Shown here: positions 49,801 to 58,912 of the stretch, piece after piece
Layout: every line of letters starts with the position of its first letter
How positions within the stretch are numbered: the stretch's first letter is position 1
Origin: Bacteroides sp.
GTDB taxonomy: Bacteria; Bacteroidota; Bacteroidia; Bacteroidales; Bacteroidaceae
Assembly (NCBI GenBank): GCA_022648295.1
Contig: JALCME010000001.1
Span: 372,001 to 436,000 of the forward strand
DNA length: 64,000 nucleotides
Reading direction: 5' to 3'
Translations under genes and position numbers: made by a program
The notes under the pieces: generated by a model
What the model saw: the letters and a program-made list of their open reading frames with translations, nothing else
What the model was told of the DNA's origin: nothing
Databases searched by the model: none

Positions 49801-50895
49801 AGTCCCTATCCATAGTGTTTGCCGTGAGTCGAGGTAGAGCGCTCGTACCGGGTTGTTGATCTGATACGTGGGGGTATTGAGTAGAGTGTTGGTCATGGTG
49901 AACGCATCGTTGTATAGCATGTATAAGCCTTCTCCATCGGTAGCCACCCATACGATGTCCTGATACTTATCTTTCATCAGGCAGAAGATACCCGACTGGA
50001 TTTCTGTGTATTCCATACGGTATTTTATTTTTTTGTCTGTTCCGTATCTTAGAATAGTCAAGCCGCTGCTTTTAAAGCCGATGTAGAAGTCGTTTTCCCT
50101 CTTGATAACGGAAGACACTTCGCCCCGCTTTTTCATTTCGTCTTTTAGATCGGCGATGTAATAGTGTTGGCGGTTGCTGAAATTATATTCGTAGAGGGCA
50201 TAGGTTTCGTCTATGAAGTATACTGCATCCTCTCCGAGGAAAGCATGTCTCAGCCTATGATGTTCAAAAGACTTTTCCGGTATCAGTGTCACGCCTTCTT
50301 CCGTGTAATTCAGACGGTAGCAGTGAGTGTTGTCTCCAACGGCGAATATCCAGAGCAGGTTGTTGGGATCGATGGTCATGGCCAGCACCTTGTTAAAGTC
50401 CATAGGTGGGATGTCCAATTGACGGAACTTTCGTTTTTTTTGTAGGTAATGGTACAGATGCCCGTCATCTTTCAGGACCAACATGCAGTTGTCGTTACTG
50501 CGTGCCAAAAAGATGTTGTCCTTGAATTCGGTGAAGGTTTGGCTGGTTTGGCGGTAGGTGTCCAGTCGGTCTAATCCGTAATTAGTCTGTAGCCACAATA
50601 TGCCCGGTTCCGATTCCACTATTTGACTGATAATGTTGCCTGACAACAAGTTACGTGACATATTGACGGGCATGTAGAGGCGGATGTCGTTGCCGTCAAA
50701 CACGTTCAATCCGTCACAAGTTCCTATCCAGAGTACGCCTTGGTTATCTTGGTAAAGGGATTGGATGGCACTGTTGGAAAGACCGTTCTTATTGGAGAAC
50801 TGTCGTAGACTGTATGCGTACATAGAAGCTGAAAAACAGCATAAGAAGCTGATGAGCAATAAAAGTATACGGCCTTTCTTGTATATGTCTTTCAT
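46828..50895 (-). CDS. Hybrid two-component system regulator (HTCS)
   Basis: A 1355-residue single-chain sensor and regulator. Order: signal peptide (about 1-28), periplasmic double beta-propeller of Reg_prop repeats (about 30-690, e.g. GVLWIGTCDGLNVFD, LWVSTNQGLIRFNP), Y_Y_Y domain (about 710-775), transmembrane helix (about 785-808), histidine kinase dimerisation helix with phospho-acceptor His839 in THEFCTPL, ATPase domain (NLISNAFKYTPDKG, RNGLGLAICKS), receiver domain with Asp1141 in IISDVMMPD, and a C-terminal AraC-type helix-turn-helix (about 1245-1345). The H-box has Cys where Arg is usual. HTCS proteins sense an oligosaccharide in the periplasm and switch on the adjacent locus. It diverges from the GH76/GH125 genes, so an alpha-mannan oligosaccharide is the likely signal. 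Confidence 0.96.
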   Translation of the reverse strand: MKDIYKKGRILLLLISFLCCFSASMYAYSLRQFSNKNGLSNSAIQSLYQDNQGVLWIGTCDGLNVFDGNDIRLYMPVNMSRNLLSGNIISQIVESEPGILWLQTNYGLDRLDTYRQTSQTFTEFKDNIFLARSNDNCMLVLKDDGHLYHYLQKKRKFRQLDIPPMDFNKVLAMTIDPNNLLWIFAVGDNTHCYRLNYTEEGVTLIPEKSFEHHRLRHAFLGEDAVYFIDETYALYEYNFSNRQHYYIADLKDEMKKRGEVSSVIKRENDFYIGFKSSGLTILRYGTDKKIKYRMEYTEIQSGIFCLMKDKYQDIVWVATDGEGLYMLYNDAFTMTNTLLNTPTYQINNPVRALYLDSRQTLWIGTKGSGILRIPNYPANHTLENHDHLISGSSTLTDNSVYCFAPGSKDRLWIGTENGINYYSYSTRQLKELIVRANGTKVKYVHSIDQTNDSTLWISTVGEGIVKVILENRGATPIVKHATRTLVSNGHMASNYFFTSYRENDSVLWFGNRGNGAYRIDMHTEKMNSFHFNSLVNSQTANDVFAIYKNEQGYWLGTGSGLLRFHRSEDGNPDRISAKLYTNSTVHGILEDNFGNLWVSTNQGLIRFNPKKQTGQTYNNGNGLAVTEFSDGAFYKDNATGTLFFGGVNGFVTVKPDSYITTDYMPEISLKGLSIFGKEYNLHDFLHYENEKIVLQLDYKHNFFQLNFLVTDYINGNGYFYSYKLKEASDQWIENGTSSNAIFSNLAPGEYTLLVKYRNNINGKESHPQAFIIRITPPWYLSTWAHAGYFLLGILLCAGIAAYIVYTYRLKRQHMIKKMERQKREEVYESKLRFFTNITHEFCTPLTLIQGPCEKILVHKETDTYVHRYAKMIQLNVEKLNGLIVELLEFRRLETRNKTLSVQPQSVSDKLKDIAESFGDMAESREMDYQLDITPELTWNTDLSCFNKIAGNLISNAFKYTPDKGRIRVMLHTESEHLVLKIANTGKGIMPENLSKIFDRYKILDSVEMNGKNSRNGLGLAICKSMVTLLEGHINIESIPGELTTFTVSLPPLPSNGQEVPQTAYEAASPSILTEDTQELPEEHAVEFNANKQTVMVIDDDPSMLWFVSEIFMEKYNVFSFSNAQKALDSLEQRQPDLIISDVMMPDIDGLSFASTIKQNKLWSHIPLILLSALHHEDDQVKGLESGADAYVTKPFNVKYLEKVVYRLICREEDLKEYYNSALSAFTLKEGSYLHKEEQEFLEKMVEVIEKNLANPELQVELLSKEMGYSSRQFYRKLKPLTDKSPADIIKECRLSTAERLLVSCNLTIEELMDRTGFTNRSTFYKAFSQRYGMPPRQYKQTAEKDIEEGTKIADT

Positions 50896-50921
50896 GTGGC
50901 TTGAAGTATTGATTTAAGCAA

Positions 50922-50929
50922 CAAAGATA
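50922..50929 (-). promoter_or_regulatory. Predicted -7 box of the HTCS gene
   Basis: TATCTTTG on the minus strand fits TAnnTTTG, 26 bases before the ATG at 50895. An ATTG (one mismatch to TTTG) lies 20 bases further upstream at 50953-50950. Confidence 0.5.
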
Positions 50930-51108
50930 CATTTTAAGGTGGAAACAGTCAATGTTTGCAATGTATTTTCTTTCATGCCAGCTCCATATCAGTCTCGATT
51001 TTTAGCATTGAACTTTTTGTTTTGCGACAAACTTGTTTAGAATCTTGCCATGTCTGGAATATGGACTGTTATGTCGTGGATTCATATAGCATTTTTAACT
51101 CTGCCTTT

Positions 51109-51116
51109 TATCTTTG
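51109..51116 (+). promoter_or_regulatory. Predicted -7 box of the mannan-utilisation genes
   Basis: TATCTTTG, identical to the HTCS -7 box on the other strand, lies 90 bases before the GH76 ATG at 51207. There is no TTTG at the -33 position, which fits a promoter that needs the HTCS as activator. Confidence 0.5.
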
Positions 51117-51206
51117 CAATCGTTTTTAATAGGATTTATATAGAAAAGGAAAGTTCCTCACGGAGTGAAGAATAACAAAGTAGAACATTTAATACCATTG
51201 AAAAAG

Positions 51207-52424
51207 ATGAAAAATTACCAAAAAGTACTCCTGTACCTACTGGCATGTACTTTGGCAGTGACAGGATGCAAAACCCAAAAAGAGTCGGGCACAGCAGACA
51301 ATACCATGCTGACCAAAGCAGTACAAACACTTGATTCCTTATATGCTTACTACTCTGTACCAGGTACTTGCCTGCTGCGTGAGAATTACCCCTCGGATGT
51401 GGAAGGTTATACCGCTACTTATTTAGCTTCCGAGGAACAGAAGAACCGCCCCAATCTCTATTCTTATTTGTGGCCCTATTCAGGTACCTTCTCTGCCATG
51501 AATGCGCTGATGAAGGCCACAAAGGAAAATAAGGACGATTTTAGGAGCTATCAAAAAATGTTTGACGTGAAAGTGTTGCCTGGACTTAACGAATACTTCG
51601 ACACCCGTCGAACGCCTGAAGCATACGCCTCGTACATTAAGGACGCTCCGCAGTCCGACCGTTTCTATGATGACAACGTGTGGCTCGGTATCGACTTTAC
51701 CGATGTTTATCTGATGACTCGCCAAGAGAACTACTTACAAAATGCCAAGCTTATTTGGAAGTTTATTGAGAGTGGTATGGATGATCGTTTAGGAGGCGGC
51801 ATCTATTGGTGCGAACAGAAAAAAGAGTCGAAGAACACTTGCTCTAACGCTCCCGGCTCCGTCCTTGCCCTAAAGCTCTTCAAGGCTACGCAAGACAGCT
51901 CTTATTTCAAGAAAGGAAAAGGTTTATACGAATGGACCAAGGCAACGTTGCAAGACACTACCGATTGCCTTTACTTTGACAACATACACTTGGACGGCAA
52001 AATAGGCCGTGCTAAGTTTGCCTATAACAGCGGACAGATGATGCAGTCAGCTACCTTACTCTATCAGCTTACCGGTAATAAACAGTATCTGAAGGATGCG
52101 CAAGCAATTGCTGCAGCTTGCCACAATTACTTCTTCACAGAAATTACTCCCGAACAGGGAGCCCCGTTCCGTATGCTGAAGAAAGGCGATGTGTGGTTCA
52201 CTGCCGTTATGTTGCGCGGCTTCATCGAACTCTATCAAGCAGATGGCAACAAGACTTATCTGGATTCCTTTGCCCGGAGCTTGGACTATGCCTGGACTCA
52301 CGCACGCGAGGAGAACGGTCTTTTCAATACCGACTTCACTGGCAAAAACCGCGACAAGCGTAAATGGTTGTTGACACAAGCCGCCATGGTAGAAATGTAC
52401 GCGCATTTGGCGACAGTCCGTTAA
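51207..52424 (+). CDS. GH76 alpha-1,6-mannanase-like lipoprotein
   Basis: A 405-residue lipoprotein (ATG at 51207, lipobox ending TGC at Cys21 followed by KTQ, no acidic surface-export signal, so likely periplasmic). It has an (alpha/alpha)6 pattern with the GH76 catalytic pair Asp155-Asp156 in FYDDNVW, followed by GGGIYWCEQKK near residue 197 and a NTCSNAPGS segment near 212, as in alpha-1,6-mannanases that cut the backbone of yeast-type mannan. Sequence around the active site differs from the second GH76 in this locus (DNVW against DMEW), suggesting different subsites. First gene of the locus, 33 bases before GH125. Two in-frame upstream codons give leaders without signal function. Confidence 0.88.
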   Translation: MKNYQKVLLYLLACTLAVTGCKTQKESGTADNTMLTKAVQTLDSLYAYYSVPGTCLLRENYPSDVEGYTATYLASEEQKNRPNLYSYLWPYSGTFSAMNALMKATKENKDDFRSYQKMFDVKVLPGLNEYFDTRRTPEAYASYIKDAPQSDRFYDDNVWLGIDFTDVYLMTRQENYLQNAKLIWKFIESGMDDRLGGGIYWCEQKKESKNTCSNAPGSVLALKLFKATQDSSYFKKGKGLYEWTKATLQDTTDCLYFDNIHLDGKIGRAKFAYNSGQMMQSATLLYQLTGNKQYLKDAQAIAAACHNYFFTEITPEQGAPFRMLKKGDVWFTAVMLRGFIELYQADGNKTYLDSFARSLDYAWTHAREENGLFNTDFTGKNRDKRKWLLTQAAMVEMYAHLATVR

Positions 52425-52457
52425 TCAGTCCTTTTACAATAAAAAATAAATAAGACA

Positions 52458-53921
52458 ATGAAAAAGAGAAACATTGCCCTGTGCGCTACCGTTTTGCTCT
52501 GTATGCAAAGCTATGCCAAGACAGAAACTTTTACTCTGGGAAGTGACAATACCCATGTAGAGAACTACGCTCAAATGGCTGCCGCTTACAAGAGTAACCG
52601 TCCGAAAATGAAGAAACGTCTCTTCACTTCAAAAGCCGTGGAAGCCGAGATTTCCCGTGTGAAGGAGATGCTTACCAATCCCAAGTTAGCTTGGATGTTC
52701 GAAAACTGCTTCCCCAACACACTCGACACTACCGTACACTTCCGTATGCTGAACGGAAAGCCCGACACTTTTGTATATACCGGCGACATTCACGCCATGT
52801 GGTTACGCGACTCCGGCGCACAGGTGTGGCCGTATGTGCAGCTGGCCAACAAGGATACCAAACTGAAAGAGATGCTCGAAGGCGTTATTCGCCGTCAGTT
52901 CCTTTGCATCAATATCGACCCTTATGCCAACGCTTTTAACGACGGCCCTACAGGAGGCAACTGGATGTCCGACCTGACAGATATGAAGCCCGAACTGCAC
53001 GAACGCAAGTGGGAAATCGACTCCCTTTGTTACCCGCTTCGTTTAGCCTATCAGTATTGGAAAGTAACCGGTGACAGCAGTATCTTTGATGGTGAATGGA
53101 TGAAGGCGATTACTGCTATCCTAAAAACTTTTAAGGAACAACAACGCAAGGAGGGTGTGGGTCCCTATCATTTCCAACGCAAGACGGAACGTGCCCTTGA
53201 CACTTTGAATAACAACGGCCTGGGTACTCCGGTCAATCCTGTAGGACTGATCGTTTCCGCTTTCCGCCCGTCTGATGATGCCACTACGCTTCAATACTTG
53301 GTTCCTTCCAACTTTTTCGCTGTTTCCTCTTTGAGAAAGGCTGCCGAAATCCTGACGGAAGTGAATAAGGATAATACTTTGGCAAAGGAATGCACCGATT
53401 TGGCAACGGAGGTGGAGACAGCTTTGAAAAAATACGCCACTTATAATCATCCCAAGTTCGGCACCATCTACGCGTTTGAAGTAGATGGATTCGGCAACCA
53501 TCTGTTGATGGACGATGCTAACGTACCCAGCCTCCTCGCTATGGCTTACTTGGGTGATGTGGATGTAAACGATCCCATCTACCAGAATACGCGCTGTTTT
53601 GTATGGAGTGACAGCAATCCCTACTTCTTCAAAGGCAAAGCTGGCGAAGGTATCGGAGGACCGCACATTGGTTATGATATGATATGGCCCATGAGTATCA
53701 TGATGAAAGCTTTTACCAGCAGAGATGATAAGGAGATAAAGACTTGTATCAAAATGCTGATGGATACGGATGCCGGCACAGGATTCATGCACGAGTCTTT
53801 CCATAAGGATGATCCTGCCAATTTTACTCGTGCATGGTTCGCGTGGCAGAACACTTTGTTTGGCGAACTGATTCTGAAATTGGTGAACGAGGGCAAGGTA
53901 GACTTGCTGAACAGCTTGTAA
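52458..53921 (+). CDS. GH125 exo-alpha-1,6-mannosidase
   Basis: A 487-residue exported enzyme with signal peptide (about 1-20, QSYAK). The GH125 signature TGDIHAMWLRDSGAQVWPY is seen near residue 105, with FNDGPTGGNW near 155, ERKWEIDSLCYP near 178 and a late GFMHESFHKDDP near 438 that should hold active-site acids. GH125 enzymes remove single mannoses from non-reducing alpha-1,6-mannosides with inversion and in Bacteroides finish the debranched mannan backbone in the periplasm. It follows GH76 by 33 bases. The 158-base gap to SusC shows direct TTTGTGT copies but no full promoter. Confidence 0.93.
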   Translation: MKKRNIALCATVLLCMQSYAKTETFTLGSDNTHVENYAQMAAAYKSNRPKMKKRLFTSKAVEAEISRVKEMLTNPKLAWMFENCFPNTLDTTVHFRMLNGKPDTFVYTGDIHAMWLRDSGAQVWPYVQLANKDTKLKEMLEGVIRRQFLCINIDPYANAFNDGPTGGNWMSDLTDMKPELHERKWEIDSLCYPLRLAYQYWKVTGDSSIFDGEWMKAITAILKTFKEQQRKEGVGPYHFQRKTERALDTLNNNGLGTPVNPVGLIVSAFRPSDDATTLQYLVPSNFFAVSSLRKAAEILTEVNKDNTLAKECTDLATEVETALKKYATYNHPKFGTIYAFEVDGFGNHLLMDDANVPSLLAMAYLGDVDVNDPIYQNTRCFVWSDSNPYFFKGKAGEGIGGPHIGYDMIWPMSIMMKAFTSRDDKEIKTCIKMLMDTDAGTGFMHESFHKDDPANFTRAWFAWQNTLFGELILKLVNEGKVDLLNSL

Positions 53922-54079
53922 AAAGAAAGAAATCACTTAATTCAAATAAGAGTGTGCTAAAGTAAAGATAAATACAAATTATATAGACTGCTTGCTAGTT
54001 CTGTCCGAAAAGTTTGTGTAATTTGTGTTCTTTTACATTTTTCAGTTCACTCAATTGTAATGTTTAATCTTAAAAAAGT

Positions 54080-57000
54080 ATGAAAAAAAATCGAGTGTAC
54101 ACAGTAAGCTCATTGCTGGCTTGGATAGGCGGGAACAGTAAGTTCTGGCTCGTTGCTTTGCCTGCGATGGCGATGCTGGCGCAAGCTCCTGTTGCTTATG
54201 CCAATGCGGAGGTGACTTCCGTAGTGCAGCAAAGCAATGCGGTGAAAGGTTCCGTAAAGGATGCCACAGGTGAAAGTCTGATTGGAGTAAGTGTTACGGT
54301 AAAGGGTAAAAAAGGTGTGGGTACCATTACAGACATTGATGGGAACTACTCTATTTCCTGCAATGCCAAAGATATTCTTGTCTTCTCCTACGTGGGTTAT
54401 GCCACTCAGGAAATTGCAGTGAAAAATCAAAAACAACTGAACATTGTCCTGAAAGAGGACACTAAGGTGTTGGATGAGGTCATTGTTATCGGTTACGGTA
54501 CCACTACCCGTAAGAGTGCTGTGGGTGCTGTAGATCAGGTGAAGGCTTCCATGATTGAAGACCGTCCCGTGGCCAACATGACAGATGCCTTGCAGGGAGC
54601 TGCGCCCAACGTGGTTATCCAGCAGCGCAGCAGCAATCCTAATGATCGCAAGACAAACTTTAATATTCGTGGTATCAGTACGGTGAACGACAACAGTCCA
54701 CTTTTCGTCATCGACGGATTGATAGCCGATGGCGGTAGCTTCGATAAGCTGAATCCCAACGACATTGAAAACATTTCTATTTTGAAAGATGCTGGTGCGG
54801 CAGCCATTTACGGTTCGCGTTCTTCCAACGGTGTGGTTTTAGTCACTACCAAGAAGGGTAAAAAGAACCAGCGTGCGACAGTCCGCCTAAACGGCATGAT
54901 GGGATGGCAGAATCCGGACATTTTGTTCTCTCCGGTGAAAGGTTACCAGAATGCCACCTTGCGCAACTTGGCCGCTACCAATGCAGGAGAAGCTCCCAAA
55001 TATACGCCCGACCAAATTCGTGACTTGGCAGCCCATCAAGACGAGGAGAGCTGGTTTTTCGACCAAATCATGCGTACAGCTCTCCAGCAAAACTACAACT
55101 TGAGTGTGTCTGGCGGTAGTGATAAGACCACATACATGGTATCCTTGGGCTATTACAACCAGGAAAGCAACTATGTGGGAAACAATGATTTTGGGGTGCA
55201 ACGCTATAACTTCCGTACTAACATCACCACTGAAGTGGGACGTTTGAAACTGAACGCTATCATGGCTTATACACGTAACAACAGTGTAAGTACCACCGGT
55301 GGAAACTTGGAGGTAGATGCTGCCCGTGTACCGACCTACTATTACTACAAAATGAAATCGGCAGACGGAAGATACCTGCTGAACGATGTGTTGAGTGAAT
55401 TTAATCCATTAGGTTCTTTGGAAGCTGGTGGTCGCAACAAGTATCGCAACAACTATCTAAATGCGAATGTCAATGCCGAACTTCGCCTTATCGACGGATT
55501 AAAGTTGCGCGGAGTATTGGGTGCGGATGTGATAAATGACATGCGTTCCACTCGCAATTTGGGTGTGGCCTATTACTTGAATGAAGAGGCTACCGAACCG
55601 CGTCCGGTGAAAGATACCGACTACAGGACCAGCAACTGGAATCATACTGCTTACCTTATTAATACCCAACTATTGTTAGACTACAACAAGACATTCGGCA
55701 AGCACAACGTCAGTGGGCTTTTCGGAGTAACCAATGAATCGTTCACTTCATCCAGCAATGATATTGAGAAGAAGGGCGTAGACCCTGACTTGGGTATCGG
55801 TACGGACATCACCAACAGTACTGTGGGAAATATCACCGGAAGTACTTTCGTAGACGATTCTAACCGTACCAGTCTGACTTCTCTGCTGGGACGTGTAGGC
55901 TACTCTTATGCTGACAGATATTATACAGAGTTTAGCTTCCGCTATGATGCTTCTTCCAAATTCCACAAGGACTACCGCTGGGGGTTCTTCCCCTCTGTTT
56001 CATTGGGCTGGCGCTTGAGCGAGGAGAGCTTTATGCAGACCTACAAGGAACGTGTGGGTGACTTGAAACTGCGTACTTCTTTCGGTATCTTGGGTAATCA
56101 GTCTATCGGTACTTATGACCGCTTTACCGTTTACGAGTTGTATAACAACTCTTACGCATACAACAACCAGACAGTATCGGGTGCAGGCTTCAAATTAGGT
56201 AAGGATAACCTGACTTGGGAAAAGACCAAGACCTTCAACATAGGTGTGGACGCTTCGTTCTTCAATAATGCTTTGAATGTGACACTCGACTATTTCTACA
56301 AGCGTACGAATGACATTTTGATGAAACCTCTTGTTCCTACAGTATTCGGTACGGACATGGCAATGGATAACATTGGCGAGATGCAGAACCAAGGTTGGGA
56401 TCTCTCCATCAACTATCGTTTGAAAACCGGAAGTGTGAATCATAACTTCAACTTCAACATCGGCGACTCTTGGAATGAGGTATTAAAGTATCCCGGCCAC
56501 GAAAGAATCTCACAGATAGAAGAGCTGAGCCGCCTCACCCGTGAGGGATGCCCGTTAGAGTCCTATTACGGTTACAAGATGGACGGCTTCTTCCAAAGCT
56601 ATGAAGAGATTGAGGCGTCAGCCATTCCCGTAGGCGGAAAGGTACAACCGGGTGACGTGAAGTTTGTAGACCGTAACGAAGACGGTGTCATTGACTCAAA
56701 GGATAAATTCGTTTTAGGTAACGCCTTCCCACGTTATACGTTCGGTTTCAATTATAATCTTAAATGGAAAGGACTCGATTTCGGAATGTTCTGGCAGGGT
56801 GTAGGCAAGCGTGATATGATGCTTCGCGGTGAATTGATTGAGCCGTTCCACGCCAACTACTCCTATAATATCTATAAGCATCAGTTGGATTTCTGGACTC
56901 CTACCAACACCCATGCACGTTGGCCGAGACTGACTGCTCCCGGTTCTACTTCCAACCGTAACAACTATGGAAACGGACAAGGTTCCGACCTCTTCTTGAT

Positions 57001-57253
57001 GGATGGAAAATATCTGCGTCTGAAGAACTTGCAGATAGGTTACACCCTACCCAAAGCATGGAGCCGCAAAATGGGTATGGAAAAGACACGCATCTATGTC
57101 AACGGACAAAATTTGCTAACCTTCAGCAACAACTCGTTTATTGACCCCGAATCTACTGAATTCGACTCCAAGATGGGTAACAGTGGTGCTAACTCCGGTA
57201 GAAACTATCCGACGCTCCGCTACTATGGTTTCGGTATAGACATTGAATTCTAA
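54080..57253 (+). CDS. SusC-type TonB-dependent transporter (mannan locus)
   Basis: A 1057-residue outer-membrane transporter. It has a long signal region (to about 42, APVAYANA), the carboxypeptidase-regulatory-like domain (about 55-140), the TonB box region VIVIGYG, plug (NIRGISTVNDNSPLFVIDGL) and barrel ending FGIDIEF. It imports large oligosaccharides with the SusD partner encoded 15 bases downstream. The G+C-richer codon use differs from the SusC of the fucose locus. Substrate is inferred as alpha-mannan oligosaccharide because the same locus encodes two GH76 and one GH125. Confidence 0.97.
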   Translation: MKKNRVYTVSSLLAWIGGNSKFWLVALPAMAMLAQAPVAYANAEVTSVVQQSNAVKGSVKDATGESLIGVSVTVKGKKGVGTITDIDGNYSISCNAKDILVFSYVGYATQEIAVKNQKQLNIVLKEDTKVLDEVIVIGYGTTTRKSAVGAVDQVKASMIEDRPVANMTDALQGAAPNVVIQQRSSNPNDRKTNFNIRGISTVNDNSPLFVIDGLIADGGSFDKLNPNDIENISILKDAGAAAIYGSRSSNGVVLVTTKKGKKNQRATVRLNGMMGWQNPDILFSPVKGYQNATLRNLAATNAGEAPKYTPDQIRDLAAHQDEESWFFDQIMRTALQQNYNLSVSGGSDKTTYMVSLGYYNQESNYVGNNDFGVQRYNFRTNITTEVGRLKLNAIMAYTRNNSVSTTGGNLEVDAARVPTYYYYKMKSADGRYLLNDVLSEFNPLGSLEAGGRNKYRNNYLNANVNAELRLIDGLKLRGVLGADVINDMRSTRNLGVAYYLNEEATEPRPVKDTDYRTSNWNHTAYLINTQLLLDYNKTFGKHNVSGLFGVTNESFTSSSNDIEKKGVDPDLGIGTDITNSTVGNITGSTFVDDSNRTSLTSLLGRVGYSYADRYYTEFSFRYDASSKFHKDYRWGFFPSVSLGWRLSEESFMQTYKERVGDLKLRTSFGILGNQSIGTYDRFTVYELYNNSYAYNNQTVSGAGFKLGKDNLTWEKTKTFNIGVDASFFNNALNVTLDYFYKRTNDILMKPLVPTVFGTDMAMDNIGEMQNQGWDLSINYRLKTGSVNHNFNFNIGDSWNEVLKYPGHERISQIEELSRLTREGCPLESYYGYKMDGFFQSYEEIEASAIPVGGKVQPGDVKFVDRNEDGVIDSKDKFVLGNAFPRYTFGFNYNLKWKGLDFGMFWQGVGKRDMMLRGELIEPFHANYSYNIYKHQLDFWTPTNTHARWPRLTAPGSTSNRNNYGNGQGSDLFLMDGKYLRLKNLQIGYTLPKAWSRKMGMEKTRIYVNGQNLLTFSNNSFIDPESTEFDSKMGNSGANSGRNYPTLRYYGFGIDIEF

Positions 57254-57268
57254 AAACAACAGATAACT

Positions 57269-58879
57269 ATGAAACTAAGAAAATACATAGCTTTTGCCGG
57301 AATGGCTGTTCTGATGCTTTGCAGCTGCAATGAAATGGAGAACGCCCCGATGAACAAATTTACGGATAACTCCTACTGGACTTCCGCTACCAAAGCCCAA
57401 TATGTGGTGAACATGGCCTACAGCCAGATGTACAATGCAGGCCGTATGTGGAGCGATGAAAGTTTGAGTGACAATGTCTATGATGGTCGTAGTGTGGACG
57501 ACCAACGCGCCATCCGCAAAGGTATGGGCACTCCCTCGCTCGACATCTTCAAGAACGAATGGAAAGACCTCTACGGAGGTATCAAGACTTGCCATGTCTT
57601 CCTTGAGAAGGTAGACCTGGTGCCCAATATGGACGCGGCCCTCAAGGCGCGCATGGTTGCTGAGATACGCTATATCCGTGCAAGCCTCTACTTCCGTCTG
57701 ACCAACCTCTATGGCGCAGTACCTTTCTTTACGGAAGACATCACGCTGGAAAAATCGCGGAGCGTAAGCCGTACGGATCGCGAAACCATCATCAGCTTCA
57801 TTCACCAAGAGCTGGAAGATATCAAGGATGCGCTTCCCACCCGTGACCAACTGTCCGAAGAGGAAAGGGGCAAGATCACCAAAGGCGCCGTTTGTGCTTT
57901 GCAGGCTCGTGTCTACCTGATGGACAGCGACTGGAGCAACGTGATGCTTTATTGTGACAACCTAATGAACAAGCAGGGCGAATATGGTACTTACGCCTTG
58001 TTCCCTGATTATGCCGGACTTTTTGATGAAGCCAATGAGTACAATGAAGAGGTTATCATGGATCGTTCTTATGTGCCCAACTTGATTACTTGGGGCGAAA
58101 TGGTTGACATGATTCCCCTGTCAAGAGGCGGACGTGCCGTGAGCCGTGTACCTCAACAATCGTTGATAGACACTTATCTGATGCTCAGTGGAAAGACTAT
58201 CAGCGAAACCGGGACAGATTATAACCCTGCTTATCCTTACGACAATCGTGACCCACGCCTCACCGCCACTATCATTTATGATGGCTATGACTGGAGCGGC
58301 AATGTGGACGATGGCAGCAAAAACGTAGTCATCAACATTCGTCCGGGTTCGGGAACAGATGCCTACGACGGTGGCGGAAACGGCACTTCTACCGGCTATT
58401 TCACCCGCAAGTACTATAATCCGCAGGCTCCCGGTGACCAGAATTCCGGTATAAATATCATCACCATGCGCTATGCTGACATCCTGCTGATGTATGCTGA
58501 GGCTGTTCACGAAACAAGTGGCATGACTGAAGAGGTATGGAACAAAACCATCCGTCCCATCCGCGAGCGTGCCGGATTCACCGCCGATGCAGCCTTGAAC
58601 TTCCCTATCGGAAAGAGCAAGGAAGAGATGCGGCAGATTATCCGCGACGAACGTCGTGTGGAAATGGCGATGGAAGGCTTGCGCTGGTATGACATCAAGC
58701 GTTGGAAAGCCGGCAACAAATACTTGTCGGGCAAGGTGCGCGGTGCAAGCTTCGTGGACGAGAACAAGCTCGACACTCGCAAGTTTGAGGAGGCGAGAGA
58801 TTACCTTTGGGCAGTTCCCATCAGTGAAATCAATTTGAACCCCAATCTGGCACCTAACAATCCGGGATATGGAAATTAA
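57269..58879 (+). CDS. SusD-type glycan-binding lipoprotein (mannan locus)
   Basis: A 536-residue surface lipoprotein with lipobox MLCSC near residue 20, followed by NEMENAP. SusD hallmarks are FTDNSYWTSATKAQYVVNMAYSQMY, EIRYIRASLYFRLTNLYGAVPFF near residue 130, and RDERRVEMAMEGLRWYDIKRW near 460. It caps the SusC barrel and captures polysaccharide fragments. It lies 15 bases after SusC and 33 bases before the SusE-like gene, so one transcript is expected. Confidence 0.96.
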   Translation: MKLRKYIAFAGMAVLMLCSCNEMENAPMNKFTDNSYWTSATKAQYVVNMAYSQMYNAGRMWSDESLSDNVYDGRSVDDQRAIRKGMGTPSLDIFKNEWKDLYGGIKTCHVFLEKVDLVPNMDAALKARMVAEIRYIRASLYFRLTNLYGAVPFFTEDITLEKSRSVSRTDRETIISFIHQELEDIKDALPTRDQLSEEERGKITKGAVCALQARVYLMDSDWSNVMLYCDNLMNKQGEYGTYALFPDYAGLFDEANEYNEEVIMDRSYVPNLITWGEMVDMIPLSRGGRAVSRVPQQSLIDTYLMLSGKTISETGTDYNPAYPYDNRDPRLTATIIYDGYDWSGNVDDGSKNVVINIRPGSGTDAYDGGGNGTSTGYFTRKYYNPQAPGDQNSGINIITMRYADILLMYAEAVHETSGMTEEVWNKTIRPIRERAGFTADAALNFPIGKSKEEMRQIIRDERRVEMAMEGLRWYDIKRWKAGNKYLSGKVRGASFVDENKLDTRKFEEARDYLWAVPISEINLNPNLAPNNPGYGN

Positions 58880-58912
58880 CGTGTATCTAAACTCATTAAA
58901 AATAAAAGAACA

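Noticed and set aside
53121..53936. 271-codon minus-strand frame
   Set aside because: Antisense to GH125; no family features.
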